A stretch of 64,000 nucleotides of DNA from Nonlabens sp. MB-3u-79 (GTDB lineage: Bacteria; Bacteroidota; Bacteroidia; Flavobacteriales; Flavobacteriaceae). The stretch is from NCBI RefSeq assembly GCF_002831625.1, contig NZ_CP025116.1, forward strand, positions 2,843,501 through 2,907,500. Direction: 5' to 3'. Every line of letters begins with the position of its first letter. Within the stretch, counting starts at the first letter, position 1. The position numbers were made by a program, and so were the translations under genes. The notes under the pieces are model-generated. The model was not told where the DNA came from, did not search any database, and worked only from the letters and a program-made list of their open reading frames with translations. Shown in pieces: positions 10,120 to 19,957 of this stretch.

Positions 10120-11472
10120 TTATGCGATCACAACCGTCTTAATATTTACAAATTCTCTAATCCCGTAATAAGACAATTCCCTACCATAACCAGAAATTCC
10201 AGTACCGCCAAAAGGCAACGCAGGATGACTCGCTACTTTGTGATTGATAAAAACCGCTCCATCTTTTATTTGAGCAGCCAATTCTTCCATTCTTTTTAGA
10301 TCGTTTGAAAAAAGACTTGCTCCAAGGCCAAATTTGGAATTATTGACTAAATTAATGGCTTCTTCTTCTGTTTTGAACGTAGTGACCGCAATCAAAGGGC
10401 CAAAAGTTTCCTTTTTAAAAACAGGCATATCAGAGGTGACACTAGTTAAAATGGTCGGAGCAAAATAAGTTTTATCCCTGGATCCACCGCAATGCAGCTC
10501 TGCTCCTTTTTCTATAGAGGCATTCATAAGGTCTTCTAGCTCTTCAGCCAGATCCTCTCTTGCCATAACTCCTATGTAGGTATCTTCTTCTAGCGGATCT
10601 CCAGAAACAAGCGCTTTTACCTTTTGAGTGAATTTATCTAGAAACTCCTCTGCAATTTCTTCTTGCAGCAGTAATCGCTTTCCTGCAATGCAACTTTGTC
10701 CTGTATTATGAAACCTAGCAGCCACACATTCTTCTACGGTCGCATCAATGTTTGCGTCCTTAAACACCACTAAGGCGTTATTCCCACCTAACTCTAATAC
10801 CGTTTTCTTGATTTGTTTTCCAGCGGTAGAAGCAACCGCTGCACCAGCCGATTTAGAACCAGTTAAGGTGACCGCTTTAATGATATCATTTTCAATAATA
10901 GCTTCCACAGCATCGCTTCCGATTACAAAATTCTGAAAACAACCTTGTGGAAAACCAGCCTCTAAGAAGATATCTTGGATTAATTCGGCACATCCCATGA
11001 CACTGCTCGCATGTTTCAAAACGCCCACATTACCTGCCATAAGGGCTGGTGCTATAAAACGAAAAACTTGCCAAAACGGATAATTCCAAGGCATGACAGC
11101 AAGCACAACACCTATAGGCTCATAACTTACATAAGATTTAAAATGCTCTGTTTCTATATGTTCTTTTGCGAGATAACCTGAAGCATTTGCAGCATAATGA
11201 TCACACAACCAAGCGCATTTTTCTAGTTCGCCTCTAGATTGTGAAACTGGCTTGCCCATCTCAGCGGTCATTAATTTTGCGTAAGATTCCTTATTTTTCC
11301 TCAGCAATGCCCCTACTTTGCGCAGGTGGTTTGCACGATGTTCAAAACTAGTGGCTCTCCAATCTTCAAAAGTTTTTTGAGCCGTTTCTAATTTGGCTTT
11401 TATATCCTTTTTGGTCAGTTCTTGGTATTGATGCAACTCTTTACCGTTGTATGGATTTATGGTCGTGATCAT
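10120..11472 (-). CDS. NAD(P)-dependent aldehyde dehydrogenase, succinate-semialdehyde type
   Basis: 450 residues, a length typical of the short GabD-like semialdehyde dehydrogenases. The cofactor region has PWNYPFWQ near 128 and TGSKSAG at 204-210; the general base is Glu227 in LELGGNN and the catalytic cysteine is Cys261 in NTGQSCIAGKR. The expected reaction is oxidation of succinate semialdehyde or a related short aldehyde to the acid. No GABA transaminase gene is near, so the physiological substrate is open. It is transcribed alone; no terminator is visible other than the palindromic element 15 bases beyond its stop. Confidence 0.88.
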   Translation of the reverse strand: MITTINPYNGKELHQYQELTKKDIKAKLETAQKTFEDWRATSFEHRANHLRKVGALLRKNKESYAKLMTAEMGKPVSQSRGELEKCAWLCDHYAANASGYLAKEHIETEHFKSYVSYEPIGVVLAVMPWNYPFWQVFRFIAPALMAGNVGVLKHASSVMGCAELIQDIFLEAGFPQGCFQNFVIGSDAVEAIIENDIIKAVTLTGSKSAGAAVASTAGKQIKKTVLELGGNNALVVFKDANIDATVEECVAARFHNTGQSCIAGKRLLLQEEIAEEFLDKFTQKVKALVSGDPLEEDTYIGVMAREDLAEELEDLMNASIEKGAELHCGGSRDKTYFAPTILTSVTSDMPVFKKETFGPLIAVTTFKTEEEAINLVNNSKFGLGASLFSNDLKRMEELAAQIKDGAVFINHKVASHPALPFGGTGISGYGRELSYYGIREFVNIKTVVIA

Positions 11473-11905
11473 CTTTTTATTTTAAAAATACAATGATAAT
11501 TCCCATGATAAAGAAAACTTTAGAAGGCTTTAACGGTTACTGTTATTTGATTTGTAATTCTTACAGAGTCTTTCTTTTTTTTAGGTTTTCGACAAATCCT
11601 GTGCTAAATTTAATTCAGTACTTCAACTGGAAACAGTCTAACCTTTATAGTTTTGAAAGAGAGAAGCAGTAGGAAAGCTTAAAGGTTTTCAAATAAAATT
11701 ACCTTATCAATAACAACCGCAGCATTTTTACCAGCCAGTTTAAAGTCCTGGAGTTCTACACGGATACCTGCTAAGCTTATTAAATTGGAGTTCTTTCAGA
11801 ATATTAGCAAAAAAAGCTGCAATGATGTGATCCTATGTAAAGACAAATTCATTAGGCATGCTTTAAAAAAGTTGCTTCATCATTATTTAACAACACATTT
11901 GATAA
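11473..11905. other. 433-bp spacer between aldehyde dehydrogenase and purC
   Basis: Apart from the possible gene remnant described at 11679-11832, I see no gene, RNA, repeat or clear terminator. The sequence is AT-rich. Confidence 0.5.
11679..11832 (-). pseudogene. possible frameshifted gene remnant
   Basis: On the minus strand, one frame reads HIIAAFFANILKELQFNKL and another, shifted by one base, continues LAGIRVELQDFKLAG, NAAVVIDKVILFENL and a stop. Together they look like the last 45-50 residues of a soluble enzyme broken by a single frameshift, with a stop codon just upstream of the first part. I do not recognise the parent family. Chance open frames cannot be excluded. Confidence 0.25.
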
Positions 11906-12874
11906 CTAGGATCTTTTTTCCATCCAAGCCAACACATTGGTTTCTATACGCGACATGATATCTAAAGTGTTTGCTTTTTCAAAAGTTTTTCCTGTAATAT
12001 TCTCGTAAAGTTCAATGTAGCGATCGCTCACTGATGCTATGTATTCATCAGTCATTTCAGGTACTTTTTGCCCTTCAAGACCTTGAAAATCATTAGCAAT
12101 CAACCACTGACGCACAAATTCTTTACTCAATTGTTTTTGAGATTCTCCTTTATCTTGACGCTCCTGATAAGCCTCTGCGTAGAAATACCTAGAAGAATCT
12201 GGTGTGTGAATTTCATCTATAAGGACTATTTCTCCTTCTTTTGTTTTACCAAATTCATACTTGGTATCCACGAGAATCAATCCGCGTTTTGCAGCTAGTT
12301 CAGTACCTCGCTGAAACAATGCTTTAGTATATTTTTCTAAAACTTCATAATCTGCTGAGGAAACAATGCCTTTTGCAAGAATATCTTCTCTGGAAATGTC
12401 TTCATCATGATCACCCATTTCGGCTTTGGTAGCTGGGGTAATGATGGGATTCGGAAATGCATCATTTTCCTTCATTCCTTCTGGCATAGCAACACCACAA
12501 AGCATTCTTTTACCAGCTTTGTATTCCCTTGCAGCGTGACCAGCCATGTATCCACGAATGACCATTTCCACTTTAAATGGCTCACAAAGGTGACCTATTG
12601 CAACATTAGGATCTGGAGTAGCAATCAACCAATTAGGGACGAGATCTTGGGTATCTGCCATCATTTGCGTGGCAATCTGATTTAGGATTTGTCCTTTATA
12701 CGGAATTCCTTTAGGCATCACTACGTCAAAAGCACTCAGCCTATCGCTGGCGATCATGACTAACAACTCGTCATTAATGTTGTAAACTTCTCTTACTTTT
12801 CCTTTGTAAAGGCTCTTTTGACCTGGAAAATTAAAATTAGTATCAGTAATAGTTGCTGGAAGTTGTGTTGGCAT
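11906..12874 (-). CDS. purC: phosphoribosylaminoimidazole-succinocarboxamide synthase
   Basis: 322 residues from the ATG at 12874; an upstream in-frame TTG at 12898 would add eight residues that the family does not need. Motifs of SAICAR synthetase are clear: [10 protein letters not shown] near the N-terminus, [32 protein letters not shown], and [27 protein letters not shown]. The enzyme condenses CAIR with aspartate using ATP in purine synthesis. In many flavobacteria purC lies beside phoH; here an outer-membrane pair lies between them. No purine riboswitch is seen upstream. Confidence 0.93.
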   Translation of the reverse strand: MPTQLPATITDTNFNFPGQKSLYKGKVREVYNINDELLVMIASDRLSAFDVVMPKGIPYKGQILNQIATQMMADTQDLVPNWLIATPDPNVAIGHLCEPFKVEMVIRGYMAGHAAREYKAGKRMLCGVAMPEGMKENDAFPNPIITPATKAEMGDHDEDISREDILAKGIVSSADYEVLEKYTKALFQRGTELAAKRGLILVDTKYEFGKTKEGEIVLIDEIHTPDSSRYFYAEAYQERQDKGESQKQLSKEFVRQWLIANDFQGLEGQKVPEMTDEYIASVSDRYIELYENITGKTFEKANTLDIMSRIETNVLAWMEKRS

Positions 12875-13101
12875 TTTAACGAATTTATTGTTAAGCAAAT
12901 TTCTACTATTTCATTGAATATGTGGAATGTATTACTCTTTTTTTATTCAAGTTATCTACCAGCTATGAGCACTGCTGTTGGAGGCTGTTCTAATTGTAAT
13001 TCATCGATGCAAATACCAGGTGCAAACGAATATTAGGTTGCTACTATTTAATAAAAAAACGGTCCCACTAAATCAATTCAACCTGACTGAAAATATAAAT
13101 A

Positions 13102-15786
13102 TTACAAACTGTAAACCACTCTAAAAGTCACAAAACGTGGTTGTATAAAAGTCTCAGAAGTAAATGCAGATATGCCATTCTCTCCGTTAGTCACTTGAGA
13201 TGATATATTCAAAAGGTTGGTCGCATTAACTTCATATTCAAATTTTGCATCTCTATCTTTCCTATAAGAAAGTCTTGCATCCCAATTTTGGAAGGATTGT
13301 GATTGCCCATTTCCTATATTTTGATTGGTATAAGAATAGTTGGTTCTAAAAGTTACGGCCTTCCAGATATAAGCATCCACATCTATAGAAGGGGATGTAG
13401 TAATAAATTGCGATTTACGCCCCCCTTGATTGTTATCATTAATACTGTAACGGTACCTTAAAGTAACATTAGGAGCTACTTTAAAATTGGTGCGTATACT
13501 AGGTGTGTATGACTGTGTATAAACCTCATTTACAGAACGTTCTGAATCTACAAACTGATTGAACTTGCTGTAATTAAGCCCGGCATTAAAGCTTGCTCTT
13601 ATTTTACCAAAAGTACGTTGTACACGTCCAGAAATGTTTGCATTTTCATCTGCAAAAGCAGAGTTTAAAAATGTGTTGGTTCTAATAACGCTTTGAATGT
13701 CAGTGGAACTTCTTATCTGGTCTATATTATTAGAGTAAGAGGCTCTTGCAAATACATTCGTATAATTAAAAAGATTAAAACTACTGTAGATCAAGTTGAC
13801 ATTATGCGACAACGCATTTTGTAAGTCTGGTGCACCAAATTGTATGCTGTTAAAACTATTTAAAACAAGACCTTGTGCAAGCCTCGTTACATCTGTAAAT
13901 TGATTGCGCATGTCGTAACTTAAGGTAAGGGATTCACTTTTCTTGAATTGAATACGGGTTTCAAAATCTGGCAGCAACCTTAAGAAGTTATCTTTATAAG
14001 TTGCACCAAATTGAGTATTCTTGTTGCCATAGGCGTGTAAAGAGAATCCTGGTGTAATCGTGAACTTCCCTGTTTTCAATCGGTAATGAGCGCCAAAATA
14101 AACATCTGTAAAATTATACTGTGTGTCGTTTACAGCAAGTCCGTTATTAATGGTAGGCGTAGGATTAAAAGTTGTTCCATCGTTTAAAAACTGAAATAGG
14201 TTGGAGTTAAATTCCTGACTACTCAGAATCGTTCCTAAGGTAAAATTCAAGTTACTTCTAGGATTCAAAATATGAAAGTAATCTAATTTTGCATCCAACT
14301 GGTTGGATTTGATACGTCTATTTTGCCCTATGTTGTAGGTATCTAAACTGGGATCCAATCCTAAATTAGCCGCAGTAGCATCGTACTCATTGTTTTCATC
14401 CTCTAATACAGCATTATAAAAAGGATCTTCGTTTTTAAGCAGGTGTTGTGCTTCTAAGGAGAAAATATTGTCTTCATCTAATGTGTAATAATATTGAAGA
14501 CTTTGATTAATATTATAAGGAGTAACTTCTTCTGCTTGATTGGTATTACCAATAACAGATGAGAAGAGATTCTGTCGCTGCCTATCGTTGGAAATACGAC
14601 CTAAAATATCATATTCCAATTGGTTGCTAAAATTAGGTTGGTAAGAAGCGCTTAATTTGACCAATCCTTGATTAGAGCGTTCGTTATTGTTTCGCTCTGT
14701 AAACTCTTCAGGAAATTGAACAAAACTAGTTTCTCTTGAGGCAATCTGGCTGCTATTAAAGATAACAAACCCACTTAAATCCAAAGCTGGATTGACCGCA
14801 TAACTAAAGTTTGCCGATGCCAATTGATTTTCAATTTCAACGGCATTATTTTGATTGGTTAAAAAATTAAGACTGTTATCTCCTAAATTAATGCTCGTTC
14901 CACTGCTCCTGCTAGGAGATCTAAAACCACCACCAAAATTACGTATATCTCGTCTCGTTAAAGCCAATTCTCCAGTATTGTTCAAATCACCTATAAAGTT
15001 GATACTATACTTAGGCGTATAGTAAAATAATTTAGGCTGTAATAAATAGAGTTCCTTATCAGGGGAGCTACCACCACCCACGGTAACATCACCAAACCAA
15101 AAGTTTTCTTTTCCTTCTTTAAGCTTGATATTCAGCGCTATGTTATCTTGATTATTAGACACGCCACTTAATTGACCTACCTCTGAATAATTACGCAGTA
15201 CTTGTATTTTATCAACAGCTTTTGAAGGGATATTTTTTGAAGCTAATTTGGTATCCCCGTCAAAGAAATCTTTACCGTTGACCATAAGTTTATTCACTAC
15301 TTTCCCCTCGACTTCTATCTGTCCATCTTCATTGATTTCCACCCCTGGAAGGTTAGCAAGAATATCTTCTAATTTCCTTTCTGACCCATTTTGGAAAGAG
15401 TCTGCATTGTAGGTGACCGTATCTCCTTTGATCGTTACGGGCATTTCATAAATAAGCTCAATAGCGTCTAAAGAATTTTCTGCATATAAGGTATAATCTT
15501 TTGTCATATCAGCCTCTTTTACCACTAGAGACTCTTCAAGCGTTTTCATTGCTACATAACTGATTTGTATCTTGTAAGTGATATTCTTTTTTAAAGATAA
15601 AGAGTACTTACCTAGTTCATTAGTAACTCCGTAGGATTCTAATGCCTTAGTTTCTTGATTGAAGGCTACAATACTAGCTAGTTCTAGTGGTTGTTTTAAA
15701 CTGTCTCTAACAACTCCTTGCAATTTAACTTGAGCAAAGGAAAAATTTGCTGCTGTTAAAAGCAGTAAAAAACATATTTTCTTCAT
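13102..15786 (-). CDS. outer-membrane beta-barrel protein with carboxypeptidase-regulatory-like domain
   Basis: 894 residues. A signal peptide ends at FSFAQ (about residue 19). Residues 22-100 form a CarboxypepD_reg-like beta sandwich (LQGVVRDSLKQPLELASIVAF). A plug-like domain follows around 115-215 (LEDILANLPGVEINEDGQI), then a barrel of the TonB-receptor-like family to the C-terminal RFVTFRVVYSL, whose terminal aromatic/Leu pattern fits barrel assembly. Such proteins are often annotated as TonB-dependent receptors without a canonical TonB box. It is 56 bases downstream of the GLPGLI gene and very probably cotranscribed with it; the ligand is unknown. Confidence 0.88.
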   Translation of the reverse strand: MKKICFLLLLTAANFSFAQVKLQGVVRDSLKQPLELASIVAFNQETKALESYGVTNELGKYSLSLKKNITYKIQISYVAMKTLEESLVVKEADMTKDYTLYAENSLDAIELIYEMPVTIKGDTVTYNADSFQNGSERKLEDILANLPGVEINEDGQIEVEGKVVNKLMVNGKDFFDGDTKLASKNIPSKAVDKIQVLRNYSEVGQLSGVSNNQDNIALNIKLKEGKENFWFGDVTVGGGSSPDKELYLLQPKLFYYTPKYSINFIGDLNNTGELALTRRDIRNFGGGFRSPSRSSGTSINLGDNSLNFLTNQNNAVEIENQLASANFSYAVNPALDLSGFVIFNSSQIASRETSFVQFPEEFTERNNNERSNQGLVKLSASYQPNFSNQLEYDILGRISNDRQRQNLFSSVIGNTNQAEEVTPYNINQSLQYYYTLDEDNIFSLEAQHLLKNEDPFYNAVLEDENNEYDATAANLGLDPSLDTYNIGQNRRIKSNQLDAKLDYFHILNPRSNLNFTLGTILSSQEFNSNLFQFLNDGTTFNPTPTINNGLAVNDTQYNFTDVYFGAHYRLKTGKFTITPGFSLHAYGNKNTQFGATYKDNFLRLLPDFETRIQFKKSESLTLSYDMRNQFTDVTRLAQGLVLNSFNSIQFGAPDLQNALSHNVNLIYSSFNLFNYTNVFARASYSNNIDQIRSSTDIQSVIRTNTFLNSAFADENANISGRVQRTFGKIRASFNAGLNYSKFNQFVDSERSVNEVYTQSYTPSIRTNFKVAPNVTLRYRYSINDNNQGGRKSQFITTSPSIDVDAYIWKAVTFRTNYSYTNQNIGNGQSQSFQNWDARLSYRKDRDAKFEYEVNATNLLNISSQVTNGENGISAFTSETFIQPRFVTFRVVYSL

Positions 15787-15841
15787 AATGGGTAATTCTT
15801 GAAATGGGACTAAAAAAGATTTTGTTTGTTTGTTTGTTTTC

Positions 15842-16705
15842 TTAACCTCTTCTTCTTCCTCTGTTATTTCTCATTTCCATCATTTTACCTACAATGGTCT
15901 CCTTGTAAGATACTTTAGTAATTTCTTTTCCTTTATCAGGAGCTTCTATTTCTATCTTCTCTTGAGGATTCAGTACTATTTTTGTACATAACATAGTCGT
16001 ATCCCCTGCACTTACTTCTAAGATAAGCCCTGGAAGTCCCCAGTATTCTGCAGGTCCGTGACCTACTGGTATTTGCAGCGTATACCATGCCTCTACTAGT
16101 GTAGATGGTACTTCTTCTATTTCGATTATTTCCGTAGTTGCTGTATCCCCTTCGGTAGCTGCAGGCTGTTCTTCACTTTCTTGATCATTGTTTGTTATTT
16201 CATTCCATGAGAAGGAATACCATGTCAACTCTGTATTAGGAATAGTCGCGGTTGCTTTAAAACACATGTACTTTCCTATTTGTTTTGTTTCAGAGCCCAT
16301 TTTCCAATCTATGGCCGCAAGCTTATCCTTTACTAGAAATTGCTTACCATAAAACTCTTGGCTCTGTATGAGTTCATTTTTCTTAACGTTCTTGTATTGT
16401 TCTCCTGCAGCAAAGTTATTTCCCCATGAATCAGTCGCTCCTGATATAGCGTCCAACTTTTCTTTTTCGTCAAAAACAGATTCTTCTTTATTGAAGTTTA
16501 ATACGTAAGTCTTCTCAAGTCTGTTCTTTAAACGCGATTGCATTTGTTTCTTTTGTTCTTCACTCATTCGTGCGCCCCAAGTACCTAAATCCATCCTGGT
16601 TTTTGATATATATACCGCTTGACCTTGAAATTCTTGTGCTTCAGGTTGAGATGGTAGTATAAATAAAGAGGCAACTACGCTAACTAAAAAAATAATAGAC
16701 TTCAT
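15842..16705 (-). CDS. GLPGLI family protein
   Basis: 287 residues with a signal peptide ending near PEAQEFQ. It has the eponymous motif in GPAEYWGLPGLILEVSAGD near residue 220, preceded by the family's typical strand-rich domain and CFKATATIPNTELTWYSF. An acidic, low-complexity insert (EEQPAATEGDTATTEIIEIEE) splits the domain, and the C-terminus is an Arg/Gly tail (NNRGRRRG). GLPGLI proteins are secreted Bacteroidota proteins of unknown function, commonly paired with an outer-membrane barrel gene as here. Four TTTG units lie in the short spacer to that gene. Confidence 0.88.
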   Translation of the reverse strand: MKSIIFLVSVVASLFILPSQPEAQEFQGQAVYISKTRMDLGTWGARMSEEQKKQMQSRLKNRLEKTYVLNFNKEESVFDEKEKLDAISGATDSWGNNFAAGEQYKNVKKNELIQSQEFYGKQFLVKDKLAAIDWKMGSETKQIGKYMCFKATATIPNTELTWYSFSWNEITNNDQESEEQPAATEGDTATTEIIEIEEVPSTLVEAWYTLQIPVGHGPAEYWGLPGLILEVSAGDTTMLCTKIVLNPQEKIEIEAPDKGKEITKVSYKETIVGKMMEMRNNRGRRRG

Positions 16706-16898
16706 GATTGTGTTTTTTAACTTACTGTTTAACGAAAATATGTAAACATTAAACGAGAATTAACTATTTCTCAAAACATTAACATGCCTATCAGAAAAAA
16801 AGATCCATTTTATATTGATCCTACCTTTGTAATAATCTATTAACCAGGAGAACTTATAAGGTTTAAATGATTGCTTTAAAGAAGAAAATAGCAACAGT

Positions 16899-16918
16899 TC
16901 CGCTTTCGCGAAAGCGGA
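16899..16918. repeat. interspersed palindrome, copy 3 (intergenic, extended)
   Basis: TCCGCTTTCGCGAAAGCGGA, a 20-bp perfect palindrome containing the exact 16-bp core. It lies in the 294-bp spacer between phoH and the GLPGLI gene, which otherwise shows nothing recognisable. Confidence 0.92.
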
Positions 16919-16999
16919 CACATCAAAACAATAAAAATTAGAATTCCAGAATTAGTTAAAAGCAACTAGCGACTAAACTAAACAAAGAATGACATGAAG

Positions 17000-17950
17000 T
17001 TAATTCCTGTTCTCAATATCCTTATACGCCTCGATAACCTTTTTTACCAGTCTATGGCGCACCACATCACTATCATCTAAGTACATCATACCTACTCCGT
17101 CGACATTTTTAAGAATTAAAAGAGCTTCCTTAAGCCCCGAAGTTACTCGACGTGGTAAGTCTATCTGCCCAGGGTCTCCAGTGATAAAAAATTTAGCATC
17201 TTTTCCCATACGTGTCAAGAACATCTTCATTTGTGCATGAGTCGTATTTTGAGATTCATCTAGAATCACATAAGCGTGATCTAGTGTTCTACCGCGCATA
17301 AAAGCAAGAGGTGCAATTTGAATGGTTCCTTTCTCAATATAGGTCGCAAGTCGTTCGGCAGGAATCATATCTCTCAATGCATCGTAAATAGGCTGCATAT
17401 AAGGATCTAATTTCTCTTTAAGATCTCCTGGAAGGAACCCTAAGTTCTCTCCAGCTTCTACTGCTGGGCGTGTAATAATAATGCGCTTGACACGTTTTTC
17501 CTTAAGGGCTTTTACCGCAAGAGCTACACCTATAAAGGTTTTACCTGTTCCTGCTGGACCTACTGCAAAAACCATATCGTTTTTCTTAGTAAGTTCCACC
17601 AGTTTACGCTGGTTGGGAGTTTTGGGACGAATTAACATTCCAGAATTGCCATGAACTAAAATATCATCACGCCCCATACCCATGTCTTCATGGCTCTTAT
17701 CACTTGTTAATAAGCGTTCCATGACATTTTCATCCATCTTGTTGTATTTACCGAAGTGCGTCAACATCATCTGTATGCGTTTATCAAACTCTCCAAGTTG
17801 TTCTTCATCTCCGTAAATTTTCATGGTGCTACCACGTGCGACAATTTTTAGTTTTGGAAAATGAGATTTTAAGAAGGCGAGATTTTTATTTTTTACTCCA
17901 AAAAATTCTATTGGATTTGATTCTGACAGGTCGATGATAAGTTCGTTCAA
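17000..17950 (-). CDS. PhoH family ATPase
   Basis: 316 residues. The P-loop GPAGTGKTF is at 131-139 and the Walker B region reads HAYVILDESQNTT; the PhoH/PhoL pattern with TGDPGQIDLPR follows. The N-terminal domain (residues 1-60) is KH-like as in PhoH proteins. The start is a TTG: the N-terminus MNELIIDLSESNPIEFFGV matches family members and no ATG is nearby. PhoH proteins are cytoplasmic ATPases tied to RNA metabolism and ribosome-associated processes; the exact role is unsettled. It is divergent from the SAM hydrolase gene. Confidence 0.9.
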   Translation of the reverse strand: MNELIIDLSESNPIEFFGVKNKNLAFLKSHFPKLKIVARGSTMKIYGDEEQLGEFDKRIQMMLTHFGKYNKMDENVMERLLTSDKSHEDMGMGRDDILVHGNSGMLIRPKTPNQRKLVELTKKNDMVFAVGPAGTGKTFIGVALAVKALKEKRVKRIIITRPAVEAGENLGFLPGDLKEKLDPYMQPIYDALRDMIPAERLATYIEKGTIQIAPLAFMRGRTLDHAYVILDESQNTTHAQMKMFLTRMGKDAKFFITGDPGQIDLPRRVTSGLKEALLILKNVDGVGMMYLDDSDVVRHRLVKKVIEAYKDIENRN

Positions 17951-18100
17951 AAGCGCTAAATTAAGTAAGTAATTAAATGTTTAATTTTATAGTTTTGTCT
18001 TACAGTGAAAGACTGCTTGAAAATTAAGAAAAATGATTAGTCCATAGAGCTCCTAAAGGATAATTTAACGATCAATTAATTAACAATTTTAAAATCCTTT

Positions 18101-18937
18101 ATGCCTATTATAACCCTTACAACCGATTTTGGCTGGAAAGACCCTTACGTAGGAGCGGTAAAAGGTGCTATTTATAAAGAATTAGAAAACGTAAATATCG
18201 TTGATATATCTCACGAAGTAACCCCTTTCAACATTGCTGAGGCCGCCTACATTATTAAAAATGCCTACCACTCCTTTCCAGACGGTACCATACATATTAT
18301 AGGAGTAGATGCAGAGCATACTCCTGAGAACATTCATATAGCCGTTTTGTTAAAAGGTCATTTTTTTATTTGTGCCGATAATGGAGTGCTGGCTTTGATC
18401 ATGAATAAGTTACGTCCAGAAAAACTGGTAGAGATCAACATCCATGATAGGATCTCTTCAAATTTCACCACGTTAGATGCTTTTGTAAGTACCGCTTGTC
18501 ACATAGCTCGCGGAGGAACCCTAGAGGTGATAGGTAAACCTATCTCCCGTATCAGGGCCATATCTGGGGTTACCCCTAAAATATCTGAAACTAAAAACAT
18601 TATTTACGGCCAAGTTATTTACATTGATAATTATGGTAATTCTGTCGCCAATATTAATAAAGAGATTTTTGAACAAATAGGCAAGGGTCGTAAATTTGAA
18701 CTCTCTGCTCGTAATGAACGATTTGATAAGATTTTCAAACGTTACAGCGATATCATTAACTTTGATGATGATGAAAAAAAGCGCGATGTAGATGGAAAAG
18801 GTCTGGTTATATTTAACAGTGCCGGTTATATAGAAATAGCAACTTATAAGTCAAATCCGCTAACCGTAGGAAGCGCTAGTACTCTATTTGGATTGCAAAT
18901 TAATGCACCAGTAATTATTACATTTAAAGAATCATGA
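18101..18937 (+). CDS. S-adenosyl-L-methionine hydrolase (DUF62 family)
   Basis: 278 residues, normal family size. The N-terminus MPIITLTTDFGWKDPYVG holds the conserved Asp that binds SAM ribose in the chlorinase/fluorinase/hydroxide adenosyltransferase fold, and DISHEVTPFNI and DNYGNSVANI are family motifs. The 23-residue loop that marks true fluorinases is not evident, so hydrolysis of SAM to adenosine and methionine is the likely reaction. Its stop overlaps the ATG of the next gene (ATGA at 18934), which starts a tight operon running into gldF and gldG, a common flavobacterial order. Confidence 0.87.
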   Translation: MPIITLTTDFGWKDPYVGAVKGAIYKELENVNIVDISHEVTPFNIAEAAYIIKNAYHSFPDGTIHIIGVDAEHTPENIHIAVLLKGHFFICADNGVLALIMNKLRPEKLVEINIHDRISSNFTTLDAFVSTACHIARGGTLEVIGKPISRIRAISGVTPKISETKNIIYGQVIYIDNYGNSVANINKEIFEQIGKGRKFELSARNERFDKIFKRYSDIINFDDDEKKRDVDGKGLVIFNSAGYIEIATYKSNPLTVGSASTLFGLQINAPVIITFKES

Positions 18938-19230
18938 TTGTACGAATTGTAAATATGCATTTTAAAGAAACTGCTGTAGGTAAGTTTCAAAATATGTTTG
19001 ACGCCTATAAGGAACAAATAAGAAATCAACCTGGTTGTAGTTTTTTAGAATTGTATCAAGACAAGGATGACGAACAACGTTTTTACACCTATAGTTATTG
19101 GGAAAATGAAGACGCTTTAAATAAATACAGAAAAAGTGCGTTGTTTGAAGAAGTATGGCCGCAAACTAAAGCTCTGTTTGATCAGAAACCACAAGCTAAT
19201 TCGGTTGTAAAAATTCACAGCCTTTTATGA
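18934..19230 (+). CDS. antibiotic biosynthesis monooxygenase (ABM) domain protein
   Basis: 98 residues with one dimeric alpha/beta barrel ABM domain: IVRIVNMHFKETAVGKF, then PGCSFLELYQDKDD and YSYWENEDALNKYRKS with the conserved central Trp. Members include quinol monooxygenases, but many have unknown roles. It overlaps the SAM hydrolase gene by four bases upstream and gldF by four bases downstream (ATGA at 19227), so translation of all three is probably coupled. Confidence 0.85.
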   Translation: MIVRIVNMHFKETAVGKFQNMFDAYKEQIRNQPGCSFLELYQDKDDEQRFYTYSYWENEDALNKYRKSALFEEVWPQTKALFDQKPQANSVVKIHSLL

Positions 19231-19955
19231 AAGCCATTTTCCTCAAAGAACTCAACGGATTTTTCGCTAGTCTAACCGGTTACTTAGTCATAGGTATTTT
19301 CCTTATGATCAGTAGTTTATTTGTTTTTGTGTTCAAAGGCGAATACAATATATTAGATTACGGCTTTGCAGATCTTGCGCCTTTCTTTCTGATCATTCCT
19401 TGGTTATTTATGTTTTTAATCCCTGCCATTACCATGCGCAGCTTTACGATAGAACGCAACTTAGGAACCTTAGAAATGTTAGTGACCAGACCTATTTCCA
19501 CTAGAAAATTAGTGGCTGGTAAATACTTTGCCTCCTTAGTTTTAATCGTCATTGCTTTGATCCCAACTTTGATCTATGTGTGGAGTTTGGGACAATTAGG
19601 GGAGACTACAAACAACCTAGATTACGGCAGTACATTTGGCAGTTATCTCGGTGCTATTTTACTCGCTATGAGCTACACTGCTATAGGTGTTTTTAGTTCC
19701 ACAGTGACTTCTAATCAAGTGGTCGCTTTTTTACTCTCTGCCGTTTTGTGTTTTATTCTTTATTTTGGTTTTGAAGGACTTTCTAGTTATTTGTCAGACA
19801 GTGATTTTCTAGCCTCCTTAGGACTTAAATATCACTATGAAAGTATGGCTAGAGGTGTGATCGATACTCGTGATGTGATCTACTTTTTAAGTGTTGCTGT
19901 TTTGTTTTTCGCTTTAAGCGAAATTTCACTGAAATTAATGTTCTCAAAACGATAA
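19227..19955 (+). CDS. gldF: gliding motility ABC transporter permease GldF
   Basis: 242 residues with six predicted membrane segments, beginning MKAIFLKELNGFFASLTGYLV, the ABC-2 permease pattern. The motif TIERNLGTLEMLVTRPIS in the first cytoplasmic loop is typical of GldF. With GldG and the ATPase GldA (not in this window) it forms an inner-membrane ABC complex needed for gliding in Flavobacterium; how it aids motility is not settled. It is followed two bases later by gldG. Confidence 0.92.
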   Translation: MKAIFLKELNGFFASLTGYLVIGIFLMISSLFVFVFKGEYNILDYGFADLAPFFLIIPWLFMFLIPAITMRSFTIERNLGTLEMLVTRPISTRKLVAGKYFASLVLIVIALIPTLIYVWSLGQLGETTNNLDYGSTFGSYLGAILLAMSYTAIGVFSSTVTSNQVVAFLLSAVLCFILYFGFEGLSSYLSDSDFLASLGLKYHYESMARGVIDTRDVIYFLSVAVLFFALSEISLKLMFSKR

Positions 19956-19957
19956 CC

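Noticed and set aside
15821..15836. Four TTTG units between the GLPGLI and barrel genes, a possible phase-variable repeat
   Set aside because: Four units in a spacer are too few to support slippage control.
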